64,000 nt of DNA from G958295935 sp965224235 (GCA_965224235.1 CBDCYP010000002.1:1488001-1552000); one strand, 5' to 3'. Shown: positions 27,881-37,178, counted from the stretch's first letter. Numbers and translations: made by a program. The notes: a model not told the origin generated them from the sequence alone.

Positions 27881-29275
27881 ATGGTCACCGTCAAAGAATC
27901 GCCGTCAGGCTTTGAAGAGTTGAGACAGGCCGCGCTCGACCATCTATGGATGAACAGCCGCAGTTGGACCGAGATGGCTGAAATGGGAGAGCCGAATCTT
28001 CTGGTCGACGGGGATGGCGTCAGGGTCCGTGACGCAAAGGGCAAGTGGTGGCTGGACGTGAACGGTGGGTACATGTCGGTGCACGCAGGTTACGGAAGAA
28101 CCGAGATAGCCGACGCTGCCTACGAGCAGATGAGGCGCCTCCCTTACATGGCCAGCGGCGCCACGGCCGAGCCCGCAGCGCGGCTCGCATGGAAACTCGC
28201 CCGGATTACCCCCGGCAATCTCACACGAAGTTACTTTGTCTCCGGCGGCTCTGAAGCCAACGAGAGCGCTCTCAAGATCGCCCGCGCCTACCAACAACGG
28301 TCAGGCGCCCCGGGCCGTCACATAGTCATCAGCCGTCGCGGTTCGTACCACGGAGCGCTCGGACAGACTGTATGGCTCGGAGGAATGGAAGGCCAGCATC
28401 GTGAGGATTTCGGGCCGGCCTACCCGGGGATGGTCTACGGGCCGCAACCCCTGCCCTACCGCTGCGAGTACGGCGGAAGTACGCCGTCGGAGTGCGCTAT
28501 CCTGTGCGCCAACGCCATACAGGGCCTGATCGAATTCCATGGCCCGGAGAGCGTTTGCGCCGTCATTGCCGAGCCCATAGCGTCGCCGTTGGGCGTAGCC
28601 GTGCCGGGAGAAGAGTACTGGCCCATGTTGCGTGAAATCTGCACGAGGTACGGCGTAGTGCTCATCACAGATGAGGTCGTGACCGGCTTTGGCAGAACGG
28701 GGAAGATGTTCGCGTCGGAGCACTGGGGAGTCACGCCTGACGTAATGACCATCGCGAAGGGCATCGTCAGCAGCTATCTGCCGATCGGAGCGGCCATAGC
28801 CACGGAACAGATCGCCGACGCATTCGCCGGTGGACCCAACAGCAAGAATCGGCAACTTAACCACACCTTGACTTTCTCAGGGCACCCGGTTGCCGCGGCC
28901 GCGGCGCTCAAGAACATCGAGGTTCTCGAATCTGAAGATCTGGTTGCCAATTCGGCTGAAATGGGGAAATACTTCCTCGAATCGCTGGAAGAACTTAAGG
29001 AAAAACACCCGATCATCGGGGACGTCCGCGGGCTCGGCCTGTTTCTGGGAATCGACCTGGTCAAGGACAGGGAAACCAAAGAACAGTTCGGACTCGAAGA
29101 GAACATCGGCTCGCGTTTCGGTGAAAAAATGGCTGCCAGGTCCATGATCTTCCGGTCCTACACCAGCAGCATGTCGATCGGACCGCCACTCTGCATCACG
29201 CGCAGCGAGGTCGACGAGATCGTCAAGGCGCTAGACGAAACGATCGGTGAACTTGCCGAAGAGTTGGGTGTATAG
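27881..29275 (+). CDS. Class III aminotransferase
   Basis: PLP-dependent omega-aminotransferase of 464 aa. GSEANESALKIARAY binds the phosphate, SRRGSYHGALG is the mid-domain motif, ITDEVVTGFGRTGKMFASEH holds the PLP Asp, and the Schiff-base Lys is in MTIAKGIVSSYLPIGA. The C-terminal GLGLFLGIDLVKD matches the family. Substrates in this group include beta-alanine, taurine, GABA and diamines. GGGGAGGA precedes the ATG. The cas3 gene begins 17 bp after its stop, so transcription may continue into the CRISPR operon. Confidence 0.88.
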   Translation: MVTVKESPSGFEELRQAALDHLWMNSRSWTEMAEMGEPNLLVDGDGVRVRDAKGKWWLDVNGGYMSVHAGYGRTEIADAAYEQMRRLPYMASGATAEPAARLAWKLARITPGNLTRSYFVSGGSEANESALKIARAYQQRSGAPGRHIVISRRGSYHGALGQTVWLGGMEGQHREDFGPAYPGMVYGPQPLPYRCEYGGSTPSECAILCANAIQGLIEFHGPESVCAVIAEPIASPLGVAVPGEEYWPMLREICTRYGVVLITDEVVTGFGRTGKMFASEHWGVTPDVMTIAKGIVSSYLPIGAAIATEQIADAFAGGPNSKNRQLNHTLTFSGHPVAAAAALKNIEVLESEDLVANSAEMGKYFLESLEELKEKHPIIGDVRGLGLFLGIDLVKDRETKEQFGLEENIGSRFGEKMAARSMIFRSYTSSMSIGPPLCITRSEVDEIVKALDETIGELAEELGV

Positions 29276-29292
29276 GGCGGATCCGGGGCGAG

Positions 29293-31497
29293 TTGTACCA
29301 GGGAACCTGGTTGCTATACGCACACTCCGCGAACGATCGAGGCGAGCGGCACCTCCTGGTCGATCACCTGCGCGAGGTCGCCAAGCTCGCGCGCGAATTT
29401 GTCAGCCGTTTTGGTGGCGGCGACCTCGCCTTCCTTGCCGGGCTTTGGCACGACGCGGGCAAGGCCGACCCGAATTGGCAACGGCGTCTGATCGAGTGCG
29501 AAAAGGGGGAGCGTGAGCGTCCCGGGCTTGATCACAAGTGCGCCGGAGCGCTTCTCGCCGAGGAGGCGGGAGGAATGGCAATATGGACTGGGTTCCTGAT
29601 CCATGCCCACCACGGCGGACTCGGCGACCGTTATAGGAACTACAGGCCGTGGCTCAACGAAAATCGCTCCCTCCCCGGCCCGGCGAAGGCCCTCGAAGCG
29701 CTGCGGCCGACGATGCCCGATCTCACGGGCCACCCGGATCCAAATCGGCCCGATTTCATTAAGAGCGCGCGGAACGCCGAATTCTTTCTGCGATTCACCT
29801 ACTCCGCGCTCATCGATGCCGACAGCCTCGACACCGAGGCTCACAAGCAGGGTGGCCAGCCGCCCGAGCGTGGAAGCTTAATAACCCTCCCAGAGCTTTG
29901 GCGCCGGTACCAGGCATTCTTGACGGATGCCTCCCCCGTCACGGAGAGCGAGGTCAACAACGTCCGACGTGAGGTTCACGAAGCATGTCTGCAATCGGCG
30001 AGTGAGCCGCAAGGCATATTCCGGCTGACGGTTCCCACCGGCGGCGGCAAAACGCGCTCTGCGATGGCGTTCGCTCTCCGCCACGGGATCGAACACAACC
30101 TGCGCCGCATCGTGGTGGCCGTCCCCTTCACAACCATCACCCAACAGACTGCGCGCGTCTACCAGGAAATGTTCGAGAAAGGATACGACGACGACAGACC
30201 CGTCGTGCTCGAACATCACTCGGCGGCCGCGGAAGGCGCCGGCAAGGAAATCGACGATGACGACATCTTCACCAATGAAGCGGTTTGGCGGCGTCTGGCG
30301 TCCGAAAACTGGGATGCGCCGGTCGTCGTCACAACAACCGTACAGCTTTTCGAGAGTCTCTTTTCAAACCGCCGCGGCAAGACCCGCAAGCTACACAACC
30401 TTGCCGGTAGCGTGATCATCCTTGACGAAGCTCAGGCGCTGCCTGCGATTCTGCTATCACCCATCCTCGACAGCTTACGCCAATTGACCGAAAACTACGG
30501 CGCCAGTATCGTGCTGTCCACGGCTACACAGCCTGTCTTCGAGCTCATCAAGGAATTCAGGGAAGTTGAAGCGAGAGAGATTGTCCCCGATCACGTTCGT
30601 CACTTCGATATGCTCAAACGCGTCGAATACGAATGGCGAACGAACGAACCGAATCAGTGGACGGAGGTCGCAGCGTGGATTCGCAAGGAGCATAGCACCC
30701 TCGCAATCGTGAACATAAAACGACACGCGATGGAGCTATTGGATGCGCTGGACGATCCGGACGTCATTCACCTCTCGACGTTGCTGTGCGGCGCTCACCG
30801 CAACGAGGTTCTTGAAGAGATCAGGCGTCGGTTCGCCGCGGGAGAGCCCTGCAGGGTCGTGAGCACGCAAGTGGTAGAGGCGGGCGTCGATCTCGACTTC
30901 GGGACCGTGTTCCGCGCGGAAGCGCCGCTTGACTCCATCATCCAGGCGGCCGGGCGCTGCAACCGCGAAGGCCGGCGGGAGAGCGGGCGAGTCGTCGTCT
31001 TCAGGTCACCGGACGATGCGTCGCCGCCGGGCGTCTATCAAATGGGCAGGGATACCGCCAGGGCCGTCCAGCGCCTATACCCCGACTCCGCTCCTGATCG
31101 CCCGGAAGTCCTGCGCGCCTATTTCGAGCGCCTTTCCGAACGCGTCAACGCCGATGAGCACGGGATCCAAAGCCTGCGGGAGAACCTTGACTTCCCAAAT
31201 GTAGCACACAAGTTCCGCATGATCCCTGACGATACCTACGACGTTATCGTCGACTACCCCATTGCCAACGCGTCAACCATCGAGCGCCTGCTTGAACAGT
31301 TGCGCGGCCGCGAGCGGCCCCCGCGCGAGGTGCTGCGCTTACTCCAGCGGTACACCGTCTCGCTTCGTCAACGCGAAGCCGAACGCCTTAAAACACGGGG
31401 GTGGATCGAGGAATTCATGCCCCGCATGGGGCGCTGGAAAGGCGCGTACGACTCCATTCGTGGAATCGTTGAGGCGGACCCCGAATTGGTATTCTGA
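29293..31497 (+). CDS. cas3: CRISPR-associated helicase/nuclease Cas3 (type I-C, HD fused to helicase)
   Basis: Degrades the non-target strand after Cascade binds DNA. The N-terminal HD nuclease shows RHLLVDHLREV, LAGLWHDAGKADPNW (the HD pair), and FLIHAHHGGLGDR. The SF2 helicase follows: VPTGGGKTRSAMAFAL (Walker A, near residue 250), VIILDEAQALP (DEAQ box), STATQ (motif III), and QVVEAGVDLDF with QAAGRCNREG (motifs V/VI). The length, 734 aa, is typical of I-C. The start is a TTG at 29293 with only a weak ribosome site. It is the first gene of the cas operon and directly follows an unrelated aminotransferase. Confidence 0.95.
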   Translation: MYQGTWLLYAHSANDRGERHLLVDHLREVAKLAREFVSRFGGGDLAFLAGLWHDAGKADPNWQRRLIECEKGERERPGLDHKCAGALLAEEAGGMAIWTGFLIHAHHGGLGDRYRNYRPWLNENRSLPGPAKALEALRPTMPDLTGHPDPNRPDFIKSARNAEFFLRFTYSALIDADSLDTEAHKQGGQPPERGSLITLPELWRRYQAFLTDASPVTESEVNNVRREVHEACLQSASEPQGIFRLTVPTGGGKTRSAMAFALRHGIEHNLRRIVVAVPFTTITQQTARVYQEMFEKGYDDDRPVVLEHHSAAAEGAGKEIDDDDIFTNEAVWRRLASENWDAPVVVTTTVQLFESLFSNRRGKTRKLHNLAGSVIILDEAQALPAILLSPILDSLRQLTENYGASIVLSTATQPVFELIKEFREVEAREIVPDHVRHFDMLKRVEYEWRTNEPNQWTEVAAWIRKEHSTLAIVNIKRHAMELLDALDDPDVIHLSTLLCGAHRNEVLEEIRRRFAAGEPCRVVSTQVVEAGVDLDFGTVFRAEAPLDSIIQAAGRCNREGRRESGRVVVFRSPDDASPPGVYQMGRDTARAVQRLYPDSAPDRPEVLRAYFERLSERVNADEHGIQSLRENLDFPNVAHKFRMIPDDTYDVIVDYPIANASTIERLLEQLRGRERPPREVLRLLQRYTVSLRQREAERLKTRGWIEEFMPRMGRWKGAYDSIRGIVEADPELVF

Positions 31498-31646
31498 GCG
31501 GCAGCGGCACCGTCCAGAGATAACTTAGCGCCCGCCACTGCCATTATCGCCTTGGTCTTACGAACAGGCGCTTGTAACCTAACACCGAATGTTTCAAACC
31601 TCACCCGCGTCTGACAGGCGCCGCCTGCGACCCACAAGGATTTTCT

Positions 31647-32300
31647 ATGAATCGCGACCCCGCGCCACTCACAGTCAAGCTCTGGGGCGACTACGCCTGT
31701 TTCACCCGGCCGGAGATGAAGGTCGAACGGGTCACCTATCCGGTTATGACGCCGTCCGCCGCGCGCGGGGCGTTGGAGGCGATCTTCTGGAAACCGCAGG
31801 TCGCCTGGCACATTGAAGAGATTCATGTGCTCAAGCCAATCGCTTACGCCTCCATCCTGCGGAATGAGATCAAAAATCGCCAGAGCGATCGCTCGGCTCG
31901 CGGTTGGGCGAAGAACGGAGGTGGCTACGACGCCACTGCCAATCGCGAACAGCGCCACACGCTCGCGCTCCGCGATATCGCCTACGTCGTGCATGCCCAA
32001 CTGATCCTTCGTGACGGCGTCGACGACAACATCGCGAAGTACCGCGACCAGTTCCGGCGGCGCGTGGCCGCAGGACGCTGCTTTGCAACGCCCTACCTCG
32101 GCTGCCGTGAGTTCAGCGCCGCGTTCGGCGAGCCGGAGGCAGGCGACACACCGATCGAACATAGCGAGGACCTCGGCCTCATACTGCTCGACATCGACTA
32201 CAAGCGGGACGGCAGCGGCCACGGTACGCCAATGTTCTTCCGCGCCTCTCTTGAAGACGGCGTGTTGAGAGTTCCCGGCCGTTTCGAGGAGGCGGCTTGA
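31647..32300 (+). CDS. cas5c: Cas5c (Cas5d), Cascade subunit and pre-crRNA endonuclease
   Basis: In type I-C, Cas5 replaces Cas6: it cuts the repeat and stays on the 5' handle. The 217-aa protein begins TVKLWGDYACFTRPEMKVER, the usual Cas5d opening, and contains NREQRHTLALRDIAYVVHA. There the His at residue 104 is a candidate for the catalytic His of characterised Cas5d enzymes, and the Lys that precedes it in Bacillus halodurans Cas5d is Arg here. FATPYLGCREF and the C-terminal MFFRASLEDGVLRVP match the family. AAGGATT precedes the ATG. A 149-bp gap without a gene separates it from cas3. It overlaps cas8c. Confidence 0.93.
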   Translation: MNRDPAPLTVKLWGDYACFTRPEMKVERVTYPVMTPSAARGALEAIFWKPQVAWHIEEIHVLKPIAYASILRNEIKNRQSDRSARGWAKNGGGYDATANREQRHTLALRDIAYVVHAQLILRDGVDDNIAKYRDQFRRRVAAGRCFATPYLGCREFSAAFGEPEAGDTPIEHSEDLGLILLDIDYKRDGSGHGTPMFFRASLEDGVLRVPGRFEEAA

Positions 32301-34036
32301 TGCTACTCAGCAAGCTGAAGGAGTATGCGGACGAGCGGATGGGGGTACAGCCGCCGCTCTACGCCAACACGCCAGTCGCGTGGCTCATCGAGCTCCGTTC
32401 CGACGGTCGGCCTCTGGTACCGCGCCCGACGGACTTGACTGACCCGAGCACCCCACGCCGGAAGCGTGGGTTGGACATGTCTGCACCCGAAATCCAGCGC
32501 TCGTCCGGTATCAAACCGTTGCTGCTTGCTGACAACGGCGAATATACGTTCGGCGGCGCGCGCGATCGAAACAAGCAAGAACGCGTCACTAAAGCCCACG
32601 CGGCCTATCGGGAACTTCTGGACCGCTGCGCCGCCGCCACAGAAGAGCCGGCAGTGTTGGCTGTGCGGCGTTTCTACAAACGAGGTGGGGTGGATCAGCT
32701 CGACCTGGACGAGGAGTGGGACCATGGATTGAAGATCACTTTCGAGGTGAATCTGGCCGACGGCACGCGCTGCCGACCGATCGACTTGCCGTCGGTGCAG
32801 GAATTCTGGGTCGCGGTAAATACCCCCAACTCGGATAGCAGCGATCAGTGTCTGGTGTGCGGGGACCTCAAGCCTGTGCTCGATCGCTTGCAGTCGAAGA
32901 TCAAAGGGATTCCCGGCGGGCAGTCGTCCGGCACCTCGATCATCTCCGCCAACTCCAAGGCGTTCGAATCGTACGGCCTGAAGGCCTCCAAGACCGCGCC
33001 GACTTGTCGGGAATGCGGGGAGGCGTTTACGCGCGGCCTCAACGATCTGATCGCCGGAGAGAAGACCAATCTCGTCACAGGCGGCGCAAGGTTCATTTTC
33101 TGGACTCGCGAAAAGAAGAAGGATTTCGACTTCGCCAGCTTTATGCGAGAACCTGATCCCGCGCAAGTTAAGGCTCTCCTCGATTCCGTGAGGAAAGGCC
33201 GTCGGGCTGACATCGACGATGAGACGGTGTTCTACGCCGCGGCGCTGTCGGGAAGCGGCGGCCGCGCTGTTGTTCGTGACTGGATCGATACCACCATCGG
33301 AGATGTCCAGCGAGGCGTCGCGCGGTGGTTCGAACTTCAGCGGATCATACACCCGACGGGCGAGAACCCCCGGCCGCTGAGCCTCTTTCGTTTAGCGGTC
33401 TCGACGGTCCGCAACGCGAACGATCTCCCCGTCACCACGCCTCGCGCTCTCTTCCGCTCGGCCCTACTGGGCACGCCTTTGCCGATGGACATCGCTTTTC
33501 AGGCGGTCAGGCGCAACCGCGCGGAGCAGAAAGTCACGATGCCACGCGCCGCCCTCGCCAAGCTCGTTCTGCTCAGTCATGAACCGCAACTTCCAAAGGA
33601 GAACTACATGGTTGCACTCGAACCCGAACACCCCGAACCCGCCTACCATTGCGGCCGCTTGCTGGCGGTGCTTGAGGCGGTCCAGCGTGCTGCGCTTCCG
33701 GGCGTAAACGCCACCATCGTCGATCGCTACTATGGCGCCGCCTCGTCCACGCCGGCAGTCGTGTTCGGAACCCTGCTACGGGGTGCGCAGCCGCACCTCT
33801 CGACGCTGAAACGCGACAAGCCCGGCGCACACTTCAATTTGCAGCGCCGTCTTGAAGAGGTGTGTGCCCAAATCGGAGATTGGCCGACGACGCTGTCGCT
33901 AAAAGACCAGGCGCTGTTCTCGCTGGGCTATTACCACCAGCGAGCCCATGACCGTGCCGAAGCCATCAGCCGCGTCGCCGCCCGCGATGGCAACCAACCG
34001 GAACAAGAAACCAGAGATAACTCGGAGGAGAACTAG
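32300..34036 (+). CDS. cas8c: Cas8c (Csd1), large subunit of type I-C Cascade
   Basis: PAM-recognition and target-unwinding subunit, 578 aa. It opens with MLLSKLKEYADERMGVQPPL, as is usual for Csd1 proteins. It has two Cys pairs (CLVCGD near residue 190 and CRECGEAF near 235) that could form a zinc site, and a large helical C-terminal domain (PENYMVALEPEHPEPAYHCGRL region). The ATG at 32300 shares one base with the cas5c stop (TGATG) and is preceded by GAGGAGG; a TTG one codon earlier is less likely. Only 2 bp separate its stop from cas7c. Confidence 0.94.
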   Translation: MLLSKLKEYADERMGVQPPLYANTPVAWLIELRSDGRPLVPRPTDLTDPSTPRRKRGLDMSAPEIQRSSGIKPLLLADNGEYTFGGARDRNKQERVTKAHAAYRELLDRCAAATEEPAVLAVRRFYKRGGVDQLDLDEEWDHGLKITFEVNLADGTRCRPIDLPSVQEFWVAVNTPNSDSSDQCLVCGDLKPVLDRLQSKIKGIPGGQSSGTSIISANSKAFESYGLKASKTAPTCRECGEAFTRGLNDLIAGEKTNLVTGGARFIFWTREKKKDFDFASFMREPDPAQVKALLDSVRKGRRADIDDETVFYAAALSGSGGRAVVRDWIDTTIGDVQRGVARWFELQRIIHPTGENPRPLSLFRLAVSTVRNANDLPVTTPRALFRSALLGTPLPMDIAFQAVRRNRAEQKVTMPRAALAKLVLLSHEPQLPKENYMVALEPEHPEPAYHCGRLLAVLEAVQRAALPGVNATIVDRYYGAASSTPAVVFGTLLRGAQPHLSTLKRDKPGAHFNLQRRLEEVCAQIGDWPTTLSLKDQALFSLGYYHQRAHDRAEAISRVAARDGNQPEQETRDNSEEN

Positions 34037-34038
34037 CC

Positions 34039-34941
34039 ATGGCCACTGCCTCAACCTCTACGATACCCACCGATGTAGCCCGCCGCCACGACTTCGTCCT
34101 GCTGTTCGATGTGCGGGACGGCAACCCCAACGGAGACCCCGATGCCGGCAACCTGCCACGCGTCGATCCCGAGACGATGCAGGGCCTCGTTACCGATGTC
34201 GCGATCAAGCGAAAGGTGCGCGACTACGTCGACATATCCCAGGGTGATGGACGCTACAAAGTGTACGTCCAACATGATCAATTCCTTGTGAATCAACGAG
34301 CGCGAGTCTTCGGCCAGCGATCAAATGGCCAGGCGAATCCTGCCGCCAGCGACGGCAAACGCTGGATGTGCGAGGAGTTCTATGACGTGCGCATGTTCGG
34401 CGCGGTGATGTCCATGAAAGAGCACAACGCGGGCCAGGTGAGGGGTCCGATGCAGTTGACGTTCGCCCGTTCGATCAACCCCATTGTGCCCCTGGATTCG
34501 AGCATCGTTGGTCCGGCCCAAAATGAGCGAGACGTGAATCGCGAGGACGCCGAGGGAGAAGCGACGAACTACGGAACGATGGGCCGAAAGTCCACGGTGC
34601 CATACGGCCTTTACCGCGCCCACGGTTTCTTCAACCCCCATTTCGCCGAGAAGACCGGCGTTGACGGCGATGACCTGCGGCTCTTCTGGAAAGCCCTCGA
34701 AATGATGTGGGACCTTGACCGTTCCGCATCGCGGGGAGAGATGGCCTGCCGGGGGCTCTACGTCTTCAGCCATGAGAGCAAGCTCGGAAACGCCGCGGCC
34801 CATCGCCTCTTCGACCTGATCCGGACTCCCGGGAGCGAGTCAAACGCGCCGCGGTCGTTCTCCGACTATCGCGTCGAGCGTCCCGCAGACGGACCAGTCG
34901 ACGGCTTCACCGGTGTAACGTTGACGACGCTGGTGGAATGA
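34039..34941 (+). CDS. cas7c: Cas7c (Csd2), Cascade backbone subunit
   Basis: Forms the helical filament that binds the crRNA spacer. The 300-aa protein carries the I-B/I-C Cas7 signature FVLLFDVRDGNPNGDPDAGN at the N-terminus. Then come VTDVAIKRKVRDYV, YDVRMFGAVMSM, GQVRGPMQLTFARSI and the C-terminal ECR-like VFSHESKLGNAAAHRLFDL. The RNA-binding thumb segment lies around HNAGQVRGP. The start ATG comes 3 bases after the cas8c stop, with GGAGGAG upstream, and its stop overlaps the cas4 start in ATGA. Confidence 0.95.
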   Translation: MATASTSTIPTDVARRHDFVLLFDVRDGNPNGDPDAGNLPRVDPETMQGLVTDVAIKRKVRDYVDISQGDGRYKVYVQHDQFLVNQRARVFGQRSNGQANPAASDGKRWMCEEFYDVRMFGAVMSMKEHNAGQVRGPMQLTFARSINPIVPLDSSIVGPAQNERDVNREDAEGEATNYGTMGRKSTVPYGLYRAHGFFNPHFAEKTGVDGDDLRLFWKALEMMWDLDRSASRGEMACRGLYVFSHESKLGNAAAHRLFDLIRTPGSESNAPRSFSDYRVERPADGPVDGFTGVTLTTLVE

Positions 34942-35603
34942 ACGGACAGGACGCAAGCGCGGAGACGGAAATCCTCGTTCCGATCTCCGCGCTCGAGCAC
35001 TTCAGCTACTGTCCGCGGCAGTGCGCGCTCATTCACGTCGAGCAGACGTTCGATGAGAACGTCTTCACGGTGCGAGGGCGCATAAGCCATGAGCGAGTCG
35101 ACTCAGGCGTGACGACAGCGCCCCGGGGCGTTCAGATTCTGCGGGCTCTGCCTCTGTGGTCCGATGAGTATGGACTGACCGGCAAGGCAGACGCAGTGGA
35201 ACTCCGTCAGGAAGGACCGTTGCCCGTTGAGTACAAGGTAGGCCGAATCACGGGCGGTCACGCCGCGCTCCAGCTGTGCGCGCAGGCCCTCTGTTTGGAA
35301 GAGATGTTCAGCACGCCGGTTCCGTTCGGAGCGCTCTACTCGGACGCCGCGAAGCGCCGCGTTCCCGTTGAAATAGACGAAGAACTTCGGGAGCGCACGC
35401 GGGCGGCCGTGGCCGCGGTGCGGACGTTGCTTAACCAGCAACAGTTGCCTCCCCCGGTCAACGATAACCGCTGCCCCGACTGCTCGCTCATCAACGCATG
35501 TCTGCCTCGAGTCGTGGGCGAGGCCCCGCGTGTCCGCGGCCATCAGGGAGCCCTCTTTACGCCCGCGAACGACCAGGGCGTCAAGGGATGGTTCGATGTT
35601 TGA
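34938..35603 (+). CDS. cas4: Cas4, Fe-S exonuclease of CRISPR adaptation
   Basis: Selects PAM-containing prespacers and trims them together with Cas1-Cas2. The 221-aa protein has the first Cys pair in HFSYCPRQCALIH and the last in NRCPDCSLINACLPR, together a 4Fe-4S site. The RecB-like nuclease core is LTGKADAVELR (Asp) and PVEYKVGRITGGHAALQLCAQ (Glu-x-Lys). The ATG at 34938 overlaps the cas7c stop, and the end overlaps the start of cas1 by 8 nt, indicating coupled translation of the adaptation genes. Confidence 0.94.
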   Translation: MNGQDASAETEILVPISALEHFSYCPRQCALIHVEQTFDENVFTVRGRISHERVDSGVTTAPRGVQILRALPLWSDEYGLTGKADAVELRQEGPLPVEYKVGRITGGHAALQLCAQALCLEEMFSTPVPFGALYSDAAKRRVPVEIDEELRERTRAAVAAVRTLLNQQQLPPPVNDNRCPDCSLINACLPRVVGEAPRVRGHQGALFTPANDQGVKGWFDV

Positions 35604-36624
35604 ACTGCTTAATACGCTCTATGTGCTCACGCCCGGAGCCTCGCTGCATCTGGATCATGATGCAGTCAAGGTCGTAATCGAGAGTGAGACAAAACTGCGC
35701 GCCCCACTCGTCCGCCTCGACGGTATCGTGGTGTTTGGGCGGATCGCCGTGAGTCCACTGCTCATTCACCGATGCGCCGACGACGGACGCACGATCAGCT
35801 TCATGAGCGGCGGCGGGCGGTTCAAGGCCCGGCTCGAGGGTCCCGTCCGGGGGAACGTCCTTCTCCGGCGGAGCCAGCATCTGGCGCTGGATGCGCAAGG
35901 ATGGCCAACGCGCGTCGCCCGACAGTTCGTAGCGGCAAAGATCCAGAACAGCCGTCTCGTGCTCCTGCGCGGCGCGCGGGACAGTGACGGAGAGCCTTCC
36001 GAGGTTCTCCGACGCGCCGCCGGAGAACTCGCGAGGGTTCTCCAAAACCTCCACACTATCGACGAATTGGACTTCGTACGCGGCATGGAGGGCGAAGCAG
36101 CGAGAATCTACTTCCGAGCATTCAGTTCGCTTATTCGCGCCGAGCGGAACGTCTTCACCTTCGAGCGACGGTCGCGCCGTCCTCCGCGCGATCGCACAAA
36201 TGCCCTGCTCTCATTCCTCTACGCTCTCGTCCGGGAGGAGTGCGCGGGGGCCCTGGAGGGAGTAGGTCTCGACCCCCAGGTAGGCTATCTACATGCGCTC
36301 CGCCCTGGCCGTCCGGCCCTTGCTCTCGATTTGATGGAAGAGCTTCGGCCACTCGTCGCCGACCGCCTCGCTGTCACACTCATAAACCGGCGTCAGCTTC
36401 GAGCGGCCAGCTTTGACGTATTGCCCGGAGGCGCGGTGCGGCTCACCGACGACGGACGCCGTACGGTGTTGTCAGCGTACCAGGAGCGCAAGAAGCGCCC
36501 TGTTACACACCGTCTTCTTCGCCAAAAAGTCAACCTTGGACTCGTGCCGCACGTCCAGGCTCGTTTGCTCGCACGCTACATCCGGGGCGACCTCGCCCAC
36601 TACCCGTCCTACGTGGCCCGCTAG
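35596..36624 (+). CDS. cas1: Cas1 integrase (type I-C)
   Basis: Metal-dependent integrase that inserts new spacers at the leader end. From the ATG at 35596 the 342-aa protein starts MFELLNTLYVLTPGASLHLD, typical of I-C Cas1. The metal-binding set is Glu in GMEGEAARIYFRAF, His in VGYLHALRPGRPAL and the Asp/Glu of ALDLMEELRP. A longer frame to 35530 exists but would overlap cas4 more deeply and adds no conserved sequence. Cas2 starts 9 bp after its stop, with AGGAGG between. Confidence 0.95.
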   Translation: MFELLNTLYVLTPGASLHLDHDAVKVVIESETKLRAPLVRLDGIVVFGRIAVSPLLIHRCADDGRTISFMSGGGRFKARLEGPVRGNVLLRRSQHLALDAQGWPTRVARQFVAAKIQNSRLVLLRGARDSDGEPSEVLRRAAGELARVLQNLHTIDELDFVRGMEGEAARIYFRAFSSLIRAERNVFTFERRSRRPPRDRTNALLSFLYALVREECAGALEGVGLDPQVGYLHALRPGRPALALDLMEELRPLVADRLAVTLINRRQLRAASFDVLPGGAVRLTDDGRRTVLSAYQERKKRPVTHRLLRQKVNLGLVPHVQARLLARYIRGDLAHYPSYVAR

Positions 36625-36633
36625 GAGGAGCCC

Positions 36634-36924
36634 ATGGAGCTCCTGGTTGTGTACGACGTGTCGACGGAGACATCCGCCGGTCAGGCTCGCTTGAGGCGCG
36701 TTGCAAAGATCTGCGAGGCCTACGGCCAGCGCGTCCAGAAGTCGGTCTTCGAATGCGTACTTGCCCCTGAGCAGGCGGCGTTGCTTCAGCACGATCTCGA
36801 AGGAGCAATCGACAAGCAGGAAGACAGCATCCGCATCTACCGCCTACGCGAGCCTCATAGCCGGCACACCCGTCTCATTGGGCGGCAGCCGCAATTTGAC
36901 ATCCGAGACCCACTTGTTCTCTAG
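36634..36924 (+). CDS. cas2: Cas2 (type I-C)
   Basis: Structural partner of Cas1 in spacer integration, 96 aa. The ferredoxin-like fold is evident: ELLVVYDVSTETSAGQARLR with the conserved Asp after strand 1, then RRVAKICEAYGQRVQKSVFE, and the C-terminal IRIYRLREP and QPQFDIRDPLVL. A strong AGGAGG precedes the ATG. The stop TAG (36922-36924) coincides with the left CTAG boundary of a MITE-like element, so the normal junction between cas2 and leader has been split. Confidence 0.95.
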   Translation: MELLVVYDVSTETSAGQARLRRVAKICEAYGQRVQKSVFECVLAPEQAALLQHDLEGAIDKQEDSIRIYRLREPHSRHTRLIGRQPQFDIRDPLVL

Positions 36925-37178
36925 CAGGCTGCTGAAAAAGGGTAAGGCGTACAGACTTTGTCCTCTTGCACCGCGCGCTTCTTGGGCTTAGGCTAGCAGG
37001 CTGCTGAAAAAGGGTAAGGCGTACAGACATGGTGGGTGGGGCGTCAAGTAGCCCAACGACATCCGTCATATCATAGTTCGTTCGGAGCTGTTGGTGCAGA
37101 AAGCGCAATGTGGCGTCGCTTATCGTCGAGCCGCTTTGAGTCCTGAGTAGACCTCAGAGTTTTTCCGCAGCCTGCTAG
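36921..37178. mobile_element. MITE-like element between cas2 and the CRISPR leader
   Basis: CTAGCAGGCTGCTGAAAAA at 36921-36939 is inverted at 37160-37178 with 18 of 19 matches. The left end is followed by GGGTAAGGCGTACAGAC, and the whole 36-nt left terminus recurs exactly at 36993-37028, a direct copy with a 72-bp period. Palindromic CTAG flanks both ends and may be the duplicated target. There is no transposase. The termini resemble those of IS elements and their non-autonomous derivatives. Confidence 0.6.

Noticed and set aside
31616..31628. 13-nt match (AGGCGCCGCCTGC) between a hairpin spacer and the gap before cas5c, a possible self-target
   Set aside because: Short, palindromic and GC-rich, outside the expected seed of the spacer; chance is the best explanation.
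36921..37028. 72-bp period of the duplicated MITE terminus read as ancient CRISPR units
   Set aside because: The 36-nt unit has no similarity to the repeat, and it carries an IS-like inverted terminus matched at 37160-37178.
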